10,647 bases of DNA from Acidobacteriota bacterium (GCA_003131985.1 PKWH01000197.1:1-10647), one strand, 5' to 3'. Numbered from the stretch's first letter, positions 1 through 6,535 are shown. The notes: a model not told the origin generated them from the letters alone. Numbers and translations: made by a program.

Positions 1-195
1 TTCCGTCCAGCGCATTTCTCTTTTCTCGTCCACGCCGGTCACGCGATAGAGCAATCGCTCCAGCGGACGCATCAGAGGATCGAGGAAGGTCCGTTCCCCA
101 TTGAAAACACGCGCCATGAACATGCCCATCGGCTTCGTCAGCGCAAAAACGATGAGCAAGAACAGCCCGATCTGAAACCAGCCATTCGCAGTCAT
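1..195 (-). CDS. kdpA: Potassium-transporting ATPase subunit A, N-terminal part (partial at left edge)
   Basis: KdpA is the K+-selective, channel-like inner-membrane subunit of the KdpFABC high-affinity potassium pump. Only the first 65 codons are present and the rest lies beyond the left edge. The reading starts MTANGWFQIGLFLLIVFALT, one hydrophobic membrane span, followed by a K-P-M-G turn. The stretch after it contains R-P-L-E-R-L-L-Y-R-V-T-G-V and an E-M-R-W motif, which match the periplasmic loop after helix 1 in KdpA proteins. The gene begins two bases after the kdpF stop codon. A GGAG element (207-210, read on the minus strand) inside the end of kdpF can serve as its ribosome-binding site, so translation is probably coupled. 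The identification rests on remembered family sequence plus the kdpF neighbour. Confidence 0.93.
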   Translation of the reverse strand, partial: MTANGWFQIGLFLLIVFALTKPMGMFMARVFNGERTFLDPLMRPLERLLYRVTGVDEKREMRWTE

Positions 196-197
196 AA

Positions 198-284
198 TTA
201 GAATTTCTCCGGCCAGAGCAGCGCGGCCACCAGGTAGCCGAGCAGCAGCACGCAAACTCCCAATAAAATTACATTCCCCGTCAT
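198..284 (-). CDS. kdpF: KdpF, small stabilising subunit of the K+-transporting ATPase
   Basis: This 28-residue reading frame (MTGNVILLGV..., ending W-P-E-K-F) is almost entirely one transmembrane helix with the L-L-L-G-Y-L-V-A-A-L core typical of KdpF. The E. coli protein has 29 residues, so the length fits. KdpF packs against KdpA and stabilises the KdpFABC complex in the inner membrane. The start is supported by GGAG at 293-296 with 8 bases of spacing. That site directly abuts the stop codon of the upstream 28-codon gene (297-299), and kdpA follows after 2 bases, so the three genes are almost certainly co-transcribed and translationally coupled. Confidence 0.9.
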   Translation of the reverse strand: MTGNVILLGVCVLLLGYLVAALLWPEKF

Positions 285-296
285 CGCTCGCGCTCC

Positions 297-383
297 TTAC
301 TTCAGCCGGTCACAGCCCCATACGTACGCAACCGCCGCGACGAAAAAACCAATCGTGCAGATCACAAATATGAAATCGCGCAT
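297..383 (-). CDS. 28-residue membrane microprotein preceding kdpF
   Basis: This 28-codon frame encodes MRDFIFVICT followed by a hydrophobic span (roughly residues 4-22) and a short tail with Y-V-W-G-C-D-R-L-K. It has a strong ribosome-binding site, GAGGAG at 393-398 with 9 bases of spacing. Its stop codon touches the kdpF ribosome-binding site, which makes it a genuine operon member rather than a chance frame. From memory, similar one-span microproteins with a C-terminal G-C-(D/E)-R-L motif lie before kdpF in several phyla and are usually unannotated or called hypothetical. A role as an accessory or assembly peptide of the Kdp complex is an inference from position only. Confidence 0.75.
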   Translation of the reverse strand: MRDFIFVICTIGFFVAAVAYVWGCDRLK

Positions 384-463
384 CGTTACTTGCTCCTCAC
401 GTCAATAAAACTCTGAGACCTCAGCGCTTCACGCTATCGGTAAAAACCTGATGTTTCCGCAAA

Positions 464-2176
464 CTAGAATTTGACCAAGATCGACATATCGATAAATGAT
501 TCGTCCCTACGCAGGTCCGGAAAGAAGACACCGGAGGTGCTGCCGGGTGTGCCACAGGCCGTTTCTGCGGGCCCAAGAGTCTCTTGCCCGGATGATGAAC
601 CGTTACTGCACGCAAAGAACTGAGGGAAACCGTTATTTCCACCTGGAGGCGTTATCCCGCCACGTCCAGACCAATACGGCACATTTGCGTGACGATAGTC
701 ATACTCCCAGCGGAAAGTGATGTACTGCTTGGGCATGTAGTCAAACGTGAATGACGAATCCCAAGCCTTAAAGGGATCCCCAGGGTTCTCTGTGAAGTAT
801 GGCGAATTCGTCGCCGCCGTAATGGCGCTCTCTCCATTGATTGGAGGAAGCAGTACCAAATACCGCCCCGGATTGTTGATCTTTCCACCGCCAAGCGTTA
901 CTGCGAACAGGTCTTTGTGGAACCAGAAGCGGTTGTACAGCATGAATCCCACAAAACTCTGTTTGGGTCCGCCTCTGTGATTGCCATAGCAGCTCACTCC
1001 GCTGCCGTACTCACAGCCCAGATCGCCAGTCAAAGAAAACGCCATCTTGTCGAGCGTGCTGGATGGCCGGTCGAAATACTTCACCTCGATACTGTTGTCA
1101 GTGTGAATGCGCTTGCGGTGAGGAACGAACAGGTCATCCTCGCCCAGACCGTAATTGTTGGAGATGACGTTGATATAGCTATTGGGAGTCCATTTAAGTT
1201 GCCCCCCAAGGCCCGGCGTGTGGTTGGCTGAGGCGTACGATTGCCATCCATTGATAAACCAGGGCTCTATCTTCAAATGTTTCGTGGGGAAAATCTGTAC
1301 GCGCACACCATTGAAAAACCAGGGTGTGTTGGAGGACACGTAAGACGGTTGATAGGCCCAATTATCGAAGTTGTAGTAACTGAACAGGCCGATGTAGGAC
1401 AGGAAGATTCCCGCGTCGACGTTGACTCCGTTCAATACGTTGAAGTGATACCCGCCCCACGCTTCCGATACATAGCGGTACGCATCGGCGAGATCCCACT
1501 GACCGTGTCCTGGGCTGGGGTCATTCCGAGCCGTCGTCACGGAATACATGCCGAACTGGGTCATAAACCTGGCACGAACATTGTCATAGTGGAAGTCGCC
1601 ACCGATCCCCAGTTGCTCCAGCTGGACTTCTTGCGACCGAAAAAGTTCGCTCGACCCCCCTATTGAGTGGTCCGTCGGATGGTTGAAGTCGAAAACATAG
1701 TCGGTGTCAGTTCTGATCTCCGGCGTAAAGAATTTCGTATCCCAAAATATATCTTTTGTGCGCGGGTTGCCGTTTAGCCATGTCCAGTCCGCATCGGAAA
1801 ACGGCTCCACTTTACCGGGCGCGCCCGCAGGTGCCTGCGCGGAAGCCGCCTCGCTTTGCGCCTGCGCAATCACTTGTGTGGAGGGCGCCGCTGCAATCGC
1901 AGAGGGAGTTGTCGGCGCAGATGTAGACCACGCGGCAGCAACAACTTTAGGCTGATCGGGCTGTACCGCAGCGGGGCGAGCCCTGAGCTCGGCCTCAAGC
2001 TGCTCGATGCGCGCTTCCATGGCCTCAAGCTTTTTCGCCACGGCCGGCGGTATTTGCTGATCCGCAGGACTCGCCGGTTGGCCGCTTGTTTGTGCGAAAC
2101 AAGGATGTTGCGGTAGCGCCAACGCGAGCGCGCAGACAACGATTGGTAGCTTAAAGCACGACACGAATTTCAACAT
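464..2176 (-). CDS. Outer-membrane beta-barrel porin (bbp2/OmpL-like) in the kdp operon
   Basis: This is a 570-residue exported protein. Residues 1-28 form a signal peptide ending P-C-F-A, with predicted cleavage before Q29. A short coiled coil follows (about 44-67, K-L-E-A-M-E-A-R-I-E-Q-L-E-A-E-L), of the kind that anchors or trimerises porins at the peptidoglycan. A Pro/Ala-rich linker then leads, from about residue 125, to a barrel rich in alternating aromatic and polar residues (W-T-W-L-N-G, F-N-G-V-R-V-Q-I-F-P, W-F-I-N-G-W). The chain ends I-L-V-K-F, the C-terminal aromatic expected by the BAM machinery. This resembles the putative beta-barrel porin-2 (PF07642-like) family. The start is supported by GGGAGA about 9 bases upstream. 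It sits 80 bases before the 28-codon gene and kdpF on the same strand, suggesting it supplies the outer-membrane route for ions used by Kdp. The substrate is not known. Confidence 0.85.
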   Translation of the reverse strand: MLKFVSCFKLPIVVCALALALPQHPCFAQTSGQPASPADQQIPPAVAKKLEAMEARIEQLEAELRARPAAVQPDQPKVVAAAWSTSAPTTPSAIAAAPSTQVIAQAQSEAASAQAPAGAPGKVEPFSDADWTWLNGNPRTKDIFWDTKFFTPEIRTDTDYVFDFNHPTDHSIGGSSELFRSQEVQLEQLGIGGDFHYDNVRARFMTQFGMYSVTTARNDPSPGHGQWDLADAYRYVSEAWGGYHFNVLNGVNVDAGIFLSYIGLFSYYNFDNWAYQPSYVSSNTPWFFNGVRVQIFPTKHLKIEPWFINGWQSYASANHTPGLGGQLKWTPNSYINVISNNYGLGEDDLFVPHRKRIHTDNSIEVKYFDRPSSTLDKMAFSLTGDLGCEYGSGVSCYGNHRGGPKQSFVGFMLYNRFWFHKDLFAVTLGGGKINNPGRYLVLLPPINGESAITAATNSPYFTENPGDPFKAWDSSFTFDYMPKQYITFRWEYDYRHANVPYWSGRGGITPPGGNNGFPQFFACSNGSSSGQETLGPAETACGTPGSTSGVFFPDLRRDESFIDMSILVKF

Positions 2177-2209
2177 GGAAATCTTCTCCCTTTATTAAGT
2201 TCATCTCGT

Positions 2210-2374
2210 TCATCTGCGTCCGCTGTTTGGCGGTGTTCTCTCAGGCCGGGACACGCTCGGCCGAGTGCTAGACCTTTTTCGGTTGCGCTTTTCGTCGTAT
2301 ACGAAATTCACCAGAACAAAGACAAGGAAGCCCACCCCGGCAATGCAAAAGGTTTGGAAAATCAGGACTGCCAT
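2210..2374 (-). CDS. Small single-span membrane protein ahead of the kdp-linked porin
   Basis: This frame encodes about 54 residues beginning MAVLIFQTFCIAGV. One strong transmembrane helix covers residues 2-25 and is followed by Y-D-E-K-R-N-R-K-R and an Arg/Ser/Pro-rich tail, so the C-terminus should be cytoplasmic by the positive-inside rule. The same frame also has an ATG at 2422, which would add 16 residues. I prefer the inner ATG because the helix then starts at the N-terminus and an AGAGAA purine stretch lies about 8 bases before it, though neither site is strong. It ends 33 bases before the porin on the same strand and would be the first gene of the kdp transcript. No family is recognised; the function is unknown. 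Confidence 0.5.
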   Translation of the reverse strand: MAVLIFQTFCIAGVGFLVFVLVNFVYDEKRNRKRSSTRPSVSRPERTPPNSGRR

Positions 2375-2471
2375 TGCCAAATTCTCTTTTGCGCCGACCC
2401 AATCGGCGAAGACGACTCGCATGAGTCTTTGAAAATCCTACATGCCAGACATTAGGGAGTCGTAAGCGGGA

Positions 2472-2490
2472 CATAAGGATTTCATAAGGA
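2472..2490 (-). promoter_or_regulatory. Tandem CATAAGGA direct repeat upstream of the kdp-porin operon
   Basis: Two exact copies of an 8-base word, CATAAGGA on the plus strand (TCCTTATG in the direction of transcription), lie at 2472-2479 and 2483-2490. Their 11-base period is one helical turn. The pair sits 50-100 bases before the first gene of the porin-kdp block and between two transcription units. OmpR/PhoB-type regulators such as KdpE bind tandem half-sites with this geometry, so a KdpE-like operator is a plausible reading. The word itself is not a known E. coli KdpE site, and no convincing -35/-10 pair was found next to it. Confidence 0.35.
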
Positions 2491-2521
2491 ATAAAGGAAG
2501 GAAATGTGCGGCTTGGAAGAA

Positions 2522-4267
2522 CTAACCTTCGAGCTTAAATCTCGTTGCAGCGAGCGCATACAGCCTTCGCCACAACAGGCGATTGATAGTCACCACCATC
2601 ATAGCCATCAGAATCGTGGCCCCAATCAGAACGCGGTAGTTTCCGGTGTCGGTGGCATCGCTGATTACCGACCCCAGGCCCGTGACCGTGTATGTGTGGC
2701 CTTTGAAGCGAAAATATTCTGCGATGATGCTGGCATTCCAGGCGCCGCCGGAAGCAGTAACAAATCCGGTGACGAGGTAGGGGAATATCCCCGGCAGATA
2801 CAGTTCGCGCCATCTCTCAAGCTTGTTAAAGCGAAACACGTTGCACACTTCTTTCAGATCCGTGGGTATCGCCATCGCTCCCGCAATTACGTTGAACAGG
2901 ATGTACCACTGTGTTCCCAAAAGCAGCAGCACGATGGACCCGATGCCAAGGCCGCCGCCGGCTCTGATGAGCACGAGCAAAATAATCGGAAATAGCGCCG
3001 TGGCCGGCACCGACGCGGCAATTTGTGCGAGCGGTTGCGCAATCGCCGAAAGTTTCGGCCTTAGTCCCACAATCACACCGGCCGGAATTGTCCACAATCC
3101 CGCCAGCACTAGAGTAAACGCCACTCGGAGAAGTGTTGCGCCGGCTCCCACGAAAATACCGTGCAATTCCGCACGGGTAAGCCCTACCAGTAAAATAATC
3201 ATTTTCACGAATGCGTAGGCCACGCCGGCTAGCATCGCGCCCAAAAGAGCTCGCGAGATCCACTTGCCAATCGCGCCAGGCTTTCGGTTCTGGCTGGCCG
3301 CGGCTTGCCTGTTTGCAAAATATAAACTCAAACACTCGCGCACAGGTCTTACCGCTACGCGTGCCAGAAAAGGCAGAATCTTCGAGCGCTGCAGGAAATC
3401 CAGGACAAATGAATGCGGCGATTCCACGGATTCCACTTGTTCAAATTTGAATTTCTCCGACCAAGCGATTACAGGACGCCAGATTAGCTGATCAATCAGC
3501 ACGATGATTCCGATCATCACGCTGAGGCCCCAAACGATTGCCCGCGTATCGCCGGCATTGGCCGCCGTTTGCAAATACGAGCCCAGGCCTGGAAGCCGCA
3601 GATCGCGGTTCCCCAGAATAAACATCTCGCACGCCATCAGGAAAAACCATCCGCCCGCCACGGACATCATCGAGTTCCACACCAGTCCAATCGCCGCGTA
3701 GGGCAGCTCCATCTGCGTAAATCTCTGCCACCAGCTCCAGCGGTACACCTGCGCTACTTCCCGCATTTCGCGCGGTATGTTTTTCAGCGAAGAATAAAAG
3801 CTGAAGGTCATATTCCAAACTTGTCCGGTAAAAATCAGCAGGATGGATCCAAGCTCCACGCCCAGTTGCCTGGTGGGAAATAGCGCGACCATCGAAAGCA
3901 TCACTCCCGGAAGGAAACTTAAAACGGGAATGGACTGCAATGTGTCGAGCAGCGGAATCATGAATTTTTCAGCTCTCGCGTTGTACGCTGCGATGTAGCC
4001 ATACACGAGCGTGAAGGCCAAACTGAATAAATAAGCGATCGCGATGCGCAAAACGGAAAACATTGCGTACTTGGGTAACGCACTCACCCGCAATTGGATT
4101 GCAGTTTCCGCATTCGCCGGCGCCAACCAGTAATGAGTCATGGACAGCAAAGCGTAAAACAGCGCAAACCCCGCGAAAATAATCGGGAGGTCTTGCAAGA
4201 TGGATGGCACGCGTTTGGGAATAGTTCCCCAGGTCAAAACGCCGGCAGATGTTTTGCTACGGGTCAT
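2522..4267 (-). CDS. ABC transporter permease with two fused membrane domains
   Basis: This 581-residue inner-membrane protein carries two copies of the binding-protein-dependent permease domain (PF00528 type). The first half spans about residues 25-270 and the second about 335-575, joined by a charged cytoplasmic linker (270-330). Each half has the cytoplasmic EAA-type loop that docks on the ATPase: R-E-M-R-E-V-A-Q-V-Y-R at 166-176 and K-E-V-C-N-V-F-R-F at 472-480, each followed by an L-P turn. Such fused permeases are annotated in the nitrate/sulfonate/taurine (SsuC/TauC-like) class, so import of an anion or small organic solute is likely, but the substrate cannot be read from sequence. The ATG overlaps the stop of the upstream ATPase gene as TGATG, so translation is coupled and the two proteins form one transporter. 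No periplasmic binding protein lies in the window. Confidence 0.88.
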   Translation of the reverse strand: MTRSKTSAGVLTWGTIPKRVPSILQDLPIIFAGFALFYALLSMTHYWLAPANAETAIQLRVSALPKYAMFSVLRIAIAYLFSLAFTLVYGYIAAYNARAEKFMIPLLDTLQSIPVLSFLPGVMLSMVALFPTRQLGVELGSILLIFTGQVWNMTFSFYSSLKNIPREMREVAQVYRWSWWQRFTQMELPYAAIGLVWNSMMSVAGGWFFLMACEMFILGNRDLRLPGLGSYLQTAANAGDTRAIVWGLSVMIGIIVLIDQLIWRPVIAWSEKFKFEQVESVESPHSFVLDFLQRSKILPFLARVAVRPVRECLSLYFANRQAAASQNRKPGAIGKWISRALLGAMLAGVAYAFVKMIILLVGLTRAELHGIFVGAGATLLRVAFTLVLAGLWTIPAGVIVGLRPKLSAIAQPLAQIAASVPATALFPIILLVLIRAGGGLGIGSIVLLLLGTQWYILFNVIAGAMAIPTDLKEVCNVFRFNKLERWRELYLPGIFPYLVTGFVTASGGAWNASIIAEYFRFKGHTYTVTGLGSVISDATDTGNYRVLIGATILMAMMVVTINRLLWRRLYALAATRFKLEG

Positions 4268-6006
4268 CAGTGCAACGGAGCAGCTTCTTGGGAGTTTGCG
4301 GCTTCTCCGGCGAGAATTAATCTCAGGCGGTCGCTCGCCGAGTCATACGTGAAAATATCCGCGTAACGGCCCCAGTTCAATACCGTTTCGATCTGCTGCT
4401 CCACGTCGTGTGCGGGAAGGCGCTCGTCCAACAAATCGCGGAAAAACTCTACGGGCATGGTGTGGTCGCTCTTATTCTCCAACGCGGTAACTATTTGTTG
4501 CATCAGCGGAACATGCGTCAAGGCCTCGCGAAACAAACGCTTTCGAGTGGGGATGTCCGCTTCGGCAAAAGTTCGCCCCGGGGGAGTGATCTTGACGTCG
4601 CCTTCGTGCGCGGTGGCAAATCCCAGCATGGTCGCGGCATCCAGAATCGGCAACAGGTCGTCAACCTCCAGCAAAAGCGTCTCGGCCACGTGATACAGGT
4701 CCTCTTCTCCGCCGCGGTCCATCAAAAGCTCGAGCAAACCGGCAACTCCTCCAGGCCGTGCGTGCGGCAGCATTGGGGTGGGTTGTTTGGCTGTGGCTGA
4801 AGGAGGCGCAAGCGTGAGCTCCGGCTTGGTCATGACTTTATAAATGTAATCAACGTAAGGAAAGAACGCGGCGGACTTGCGGTCTCTCGGCTGCGGCAAC
4901 GCAATGCGAAAATCCGCTCTGATGCGCGCGGGATTGCGTCCCAGGACGATCACGCGGTCTGCTAGCAGCACGGCCTCCTCAATATTGTGAGTCACAATAA
5001 AAATACTGCGCGTGGGGATTTTTTTCGCCAGCCATAGCTCCATCAAATCGCCGCGCAGGTTTTCCGCCGTCAGCACATCCAACGCCGAAAAGGGTTCGTC
5101 CATGAAAAGGACTTCAGGCTCCACAGCCAATGCCCGCGCGAAGCCCACGCGTTGTTTCATTCCTCCGGATAATTCTTTCGGATATGCGGTCTCGAAGTTT
5201 TTCAACCCCACCGAATCCAAAGCTTTTAGAGCCCGGCGGTGGCGCTCTTCGTGCTCCATTCCGCGCGCGAGTAACGGCGATTCCACGTTTTCCAATACCG
5301 TAAGCCACGGAAACAACGCGAAGCTTTGAAAAACAATCGCGACGTTGGGGCTGCACTCCCCGACTGGCTCTCCGTGCCAGAGCACCTTGCCCGCCGTGGG
5401 CGCCGCCAGCCCCGAAAGAATCCGCAGCAGCGTGGATTTCCCGGAGCCGGAAGGTCCCAGCAGCGCGATAATCGTGCCCGATTCTAATGACAAATCGACA
5501 GGCGCGATCACTTGGATCTCGCTTCCATCCTTCTGCGTAAAACTTTTTTCGATCCCCCTGGCTTCAATAATCGGCTTCTCGTCAGCCGCAGGTCGCGCCG
5601 CAACTTCCTTCTCCCGCCCAGTTTCGGGGGTTTGGACGGCGGGCGGCTCGGTAGCAGAACCTGCCTCAGCGAGTTCATCCATCAACGACGTCCAGGCTTC
5701 CTCGGGCAGAGCATCCAGAAAGTGGTCTCGCTCAGCTTGCTTCATGGCTTCTACAATCGCCGCCATTTCTTGCACGGGCCTTGAATGCAGCAAAACGTAT
5801 GCATGGAAGTAGGGCAAATGGTTGATGATCGAAGCCGCCAGTGGAATCGGCAATTGCCGAAACAAAAGCTGTTGCTCTTCAAACCGCATGGTCATTATCA
5901 GATCAGCAGCGGCGGCAGGTTTCAGTTCTCGCAGCAGTTCGAACGCGGGCTCCCACTTCCCTTGGGAGATGAGCTCTTGAAGTCTTTCGGCCATCGGCGG
6001 AGTCAT
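4267..6006 (-). CDS. ABC transporter ATPase with N-terminal MgtE_N-like and C-terminal AAA-associated domains
   Basis: This is a 579-residue, three-part cytoplasmic protein. Residues 6-112 are a run of short amphipathic helices with A-A-A-A-D-L-I, L-L-F-R-Q-L-P and F-L-D-A-L-P-E-E repeats, resembling the MgtE N-terminal (Mg2+-sensing, superhelical) domain. A Pro/Glu-rich linker follows (113-143). Residues 145-395 are a complete ABC ATPase: Walker A G-P-S-G-S-G-K-S-T at 184-192, Q-loop Q227, signature L-S-G-G-M-K-Q at 279-285, Walker B V-L-F-M-D-E-P at 299-305, D-loop S-A-L-D and H-loop H340. It is most like the nitrate/sulfonate (SsuB/TauB/NrtD) branch. Residues about 420-565 match the AAA-associated C-terminal domain known from this branch. 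The start follows GGGGA with only 4 bases of spacing. It powers the coupled permease. All catalytic residues are intact, so it should be active; the N-terminal domain suggests regulation by a ligand or cation. Confidence 0.88.
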   Translation of the reverse strand: MTPPMAERLQELISQGKWEPAFELLRELKPAAAADLIMTMRFEEQQLLFRQLPIPLAASIINHLPYFHAYVLLHSRPVQEMAAIVEAMKQAERDHFLDALPEEAWTSLMDELAEAGSATEPPAVQTPETGREKEVAARPAADEKPIIEARGIEKSFTQKDGSEIQVIAPVDLSLESGTIIALLGPSGSGKSTLLRILSGLAAPTAGKVLWHGEPVGECSPNVAIVFQSFALFPWLTVLENVESPLLARGMEHEERHRRALKALDSVGLKNFETAYPKELSGGMKQRVGFARALAVEPEVLFMDEPFSALDVLTAENLRGDLMELWLAKKIPTRSIFIVTHNIEEAVLLADRVIVLGRNPARIRADFRIALPQPRDRKSAAFFPYVDYIYKVMTKPELTLAPPSATAKQPTPMLPHARPGGVAGLLELLMDRGGEEDLYHVAETLLLEVDDLLPILDAATMLGFATAHEGDVKITPPGRTFAEADIPTRKRLFREALTHVPLMQQIVTALENKSDHTMPVEFFRDLLDERLPAHDVEQQIETVLNWGRYADIFTYDSASDRLRLILAGEAANSQEAAPLH

Positions 6007-6080
6007 ATTTTCCCCGCACAGCCTACTACGTTTTTCTGAGGATGAAACTGGGGAATCGTGATCCTAGGGATTGAGGGAGC

Positions 6081-6359
6081 TTAGTCGATGGTCCTTACGT
6101 TGTTTTTTCGGCTCGCATACCAGCAGGGGCTATGTCCGGAATGAGGGAAAAGCGACCGCACGCATACTTCCGTTTGCGGCTGGTCGAAATAGACTTCGGC
6201 TTTGCCGTCCTTGAGCGCGCTCGCGTAATAATAAGTCACCGACCCTAGAGCGTTGCCCACCGTGGGGTCGCTCGACCGGTGCAAGAACCACGCCCAATCA
6301 ACCACAAAGATCGCTAAGAATAAAGCGATCGCTGCCGCAGTTATGCGCTTTGCGTTCAT
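6081..6359 (-). CDS. Conserved-type hypothetical protein with N-terminal membrane anchor
   Basis: This 92-residue protein begins MNAKRITAAAIALFLAIFVV, an uncleaved anchor or signal segment (about 6-25), followed by a small soluble domain likely outside the cytoplasm. The domain contains V-T-Y-Y-Y-A, K-A-E-V-Y-F-D-Q-P-Q-T, and two cysteines (C66, C79) framing S-L-F-P-H-S-G-H-S-P-C-W-Y. These could form a disulfide in the periplasm. I recall similar short proteins (C...LFPH...PCWY) as hypothetical proteins in Acidobacteriota genomes, but no function is known to me. No strong ribosome-binding site precedes the ATG. The gene ends 74 bases before the ABC ATPase on the same strand, so it may share its transcript, and it is divergent from the sensor-kinase gene. 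Confidence 0.7.
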   Translation of the reverse strand: MNAKRITAAAIALFLAIFVVDWAWFLHRSSDPTVGNALGSVTYYYASALKDGKAEVYFDQPQTEVCVRSLFPHSGHSPCWYASRKNNVRTID

Positions 6360-6436
6360 CTGTTGGGGTTCACCCAGCCATTCTACCGCTTAACCAGGGA
6401 TGGAGAGTCCCGATTGCAGGGCCGCAGCTTGCGGAA

Positions 6437-6445
6437 TGCTATAAT
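6437..6445 (+). promoter_or_regulatory. Extended -10 promoter for the hybrid sensor kinase
   Basis: TGCTATAAT is a perfect housekeeping -10 hexamer (TATAAT, 6440-6445) with the TG extension. No good -35 lies at the usual 17-base distance (TTGCAG at 6414-6419 is 20 bases away), which is typical of extended -10 promoters. Transcription would start near 6452 and leave a leader of about 85 bases before the kinase start codon. Confidence 0.55.
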
Positions 6446-6467
6446 TGCTTGCTGCAGTCTGGATGCT

Positions 6468-6501
6468 GCGAGAAAATAGTACAGTAGCAGTTCTCGCTTT
6501 T
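6468..6501 (+). other. Leader hairpin followed by a short T run, before the kinase gene
   Basis: GCGAGAA (6468-6474) is perfectly complementary to TTCTCGC (6491-6497), giving a 7-bp stem with a 16-base loop, followed at once by TTTT (6498-6501). It lies in the putative leader between the extended -10 and the start codon. It is compatible with a weak terminator or attenuator, but the loop is large and the T run short, so chance is a real alternative. Confidence 0.25.
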
Positions 6502-6535
6502 GGCTCGGACGGCAATCCCATAAAGGCTTAGCTTC

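Noticed and set aside
917..1666. Plus-strand open frames of 104 and 141 codons inside the porin gene
   Set aside because: They run antisense to a porin with a clear signal peptide, barrel-like composition and ribosome-binding site, have no ribosome-binding sites of their own and resemble no family.
2504..2995. Plus-strand frame of 163 codons opposite the permease
   Set aside because: It is low-complexity, His/Gln-rich and lies antisense to the conserved second permease domain; it is a shadow frame.
6414..6445. TTGCAG (6414-6419) as the -35 of the TATAAT at 6440
   Set aside because: The spacer would be 20 bases, longer than RNA polymerase normally tolerates; the TG extension explains the promoter better.
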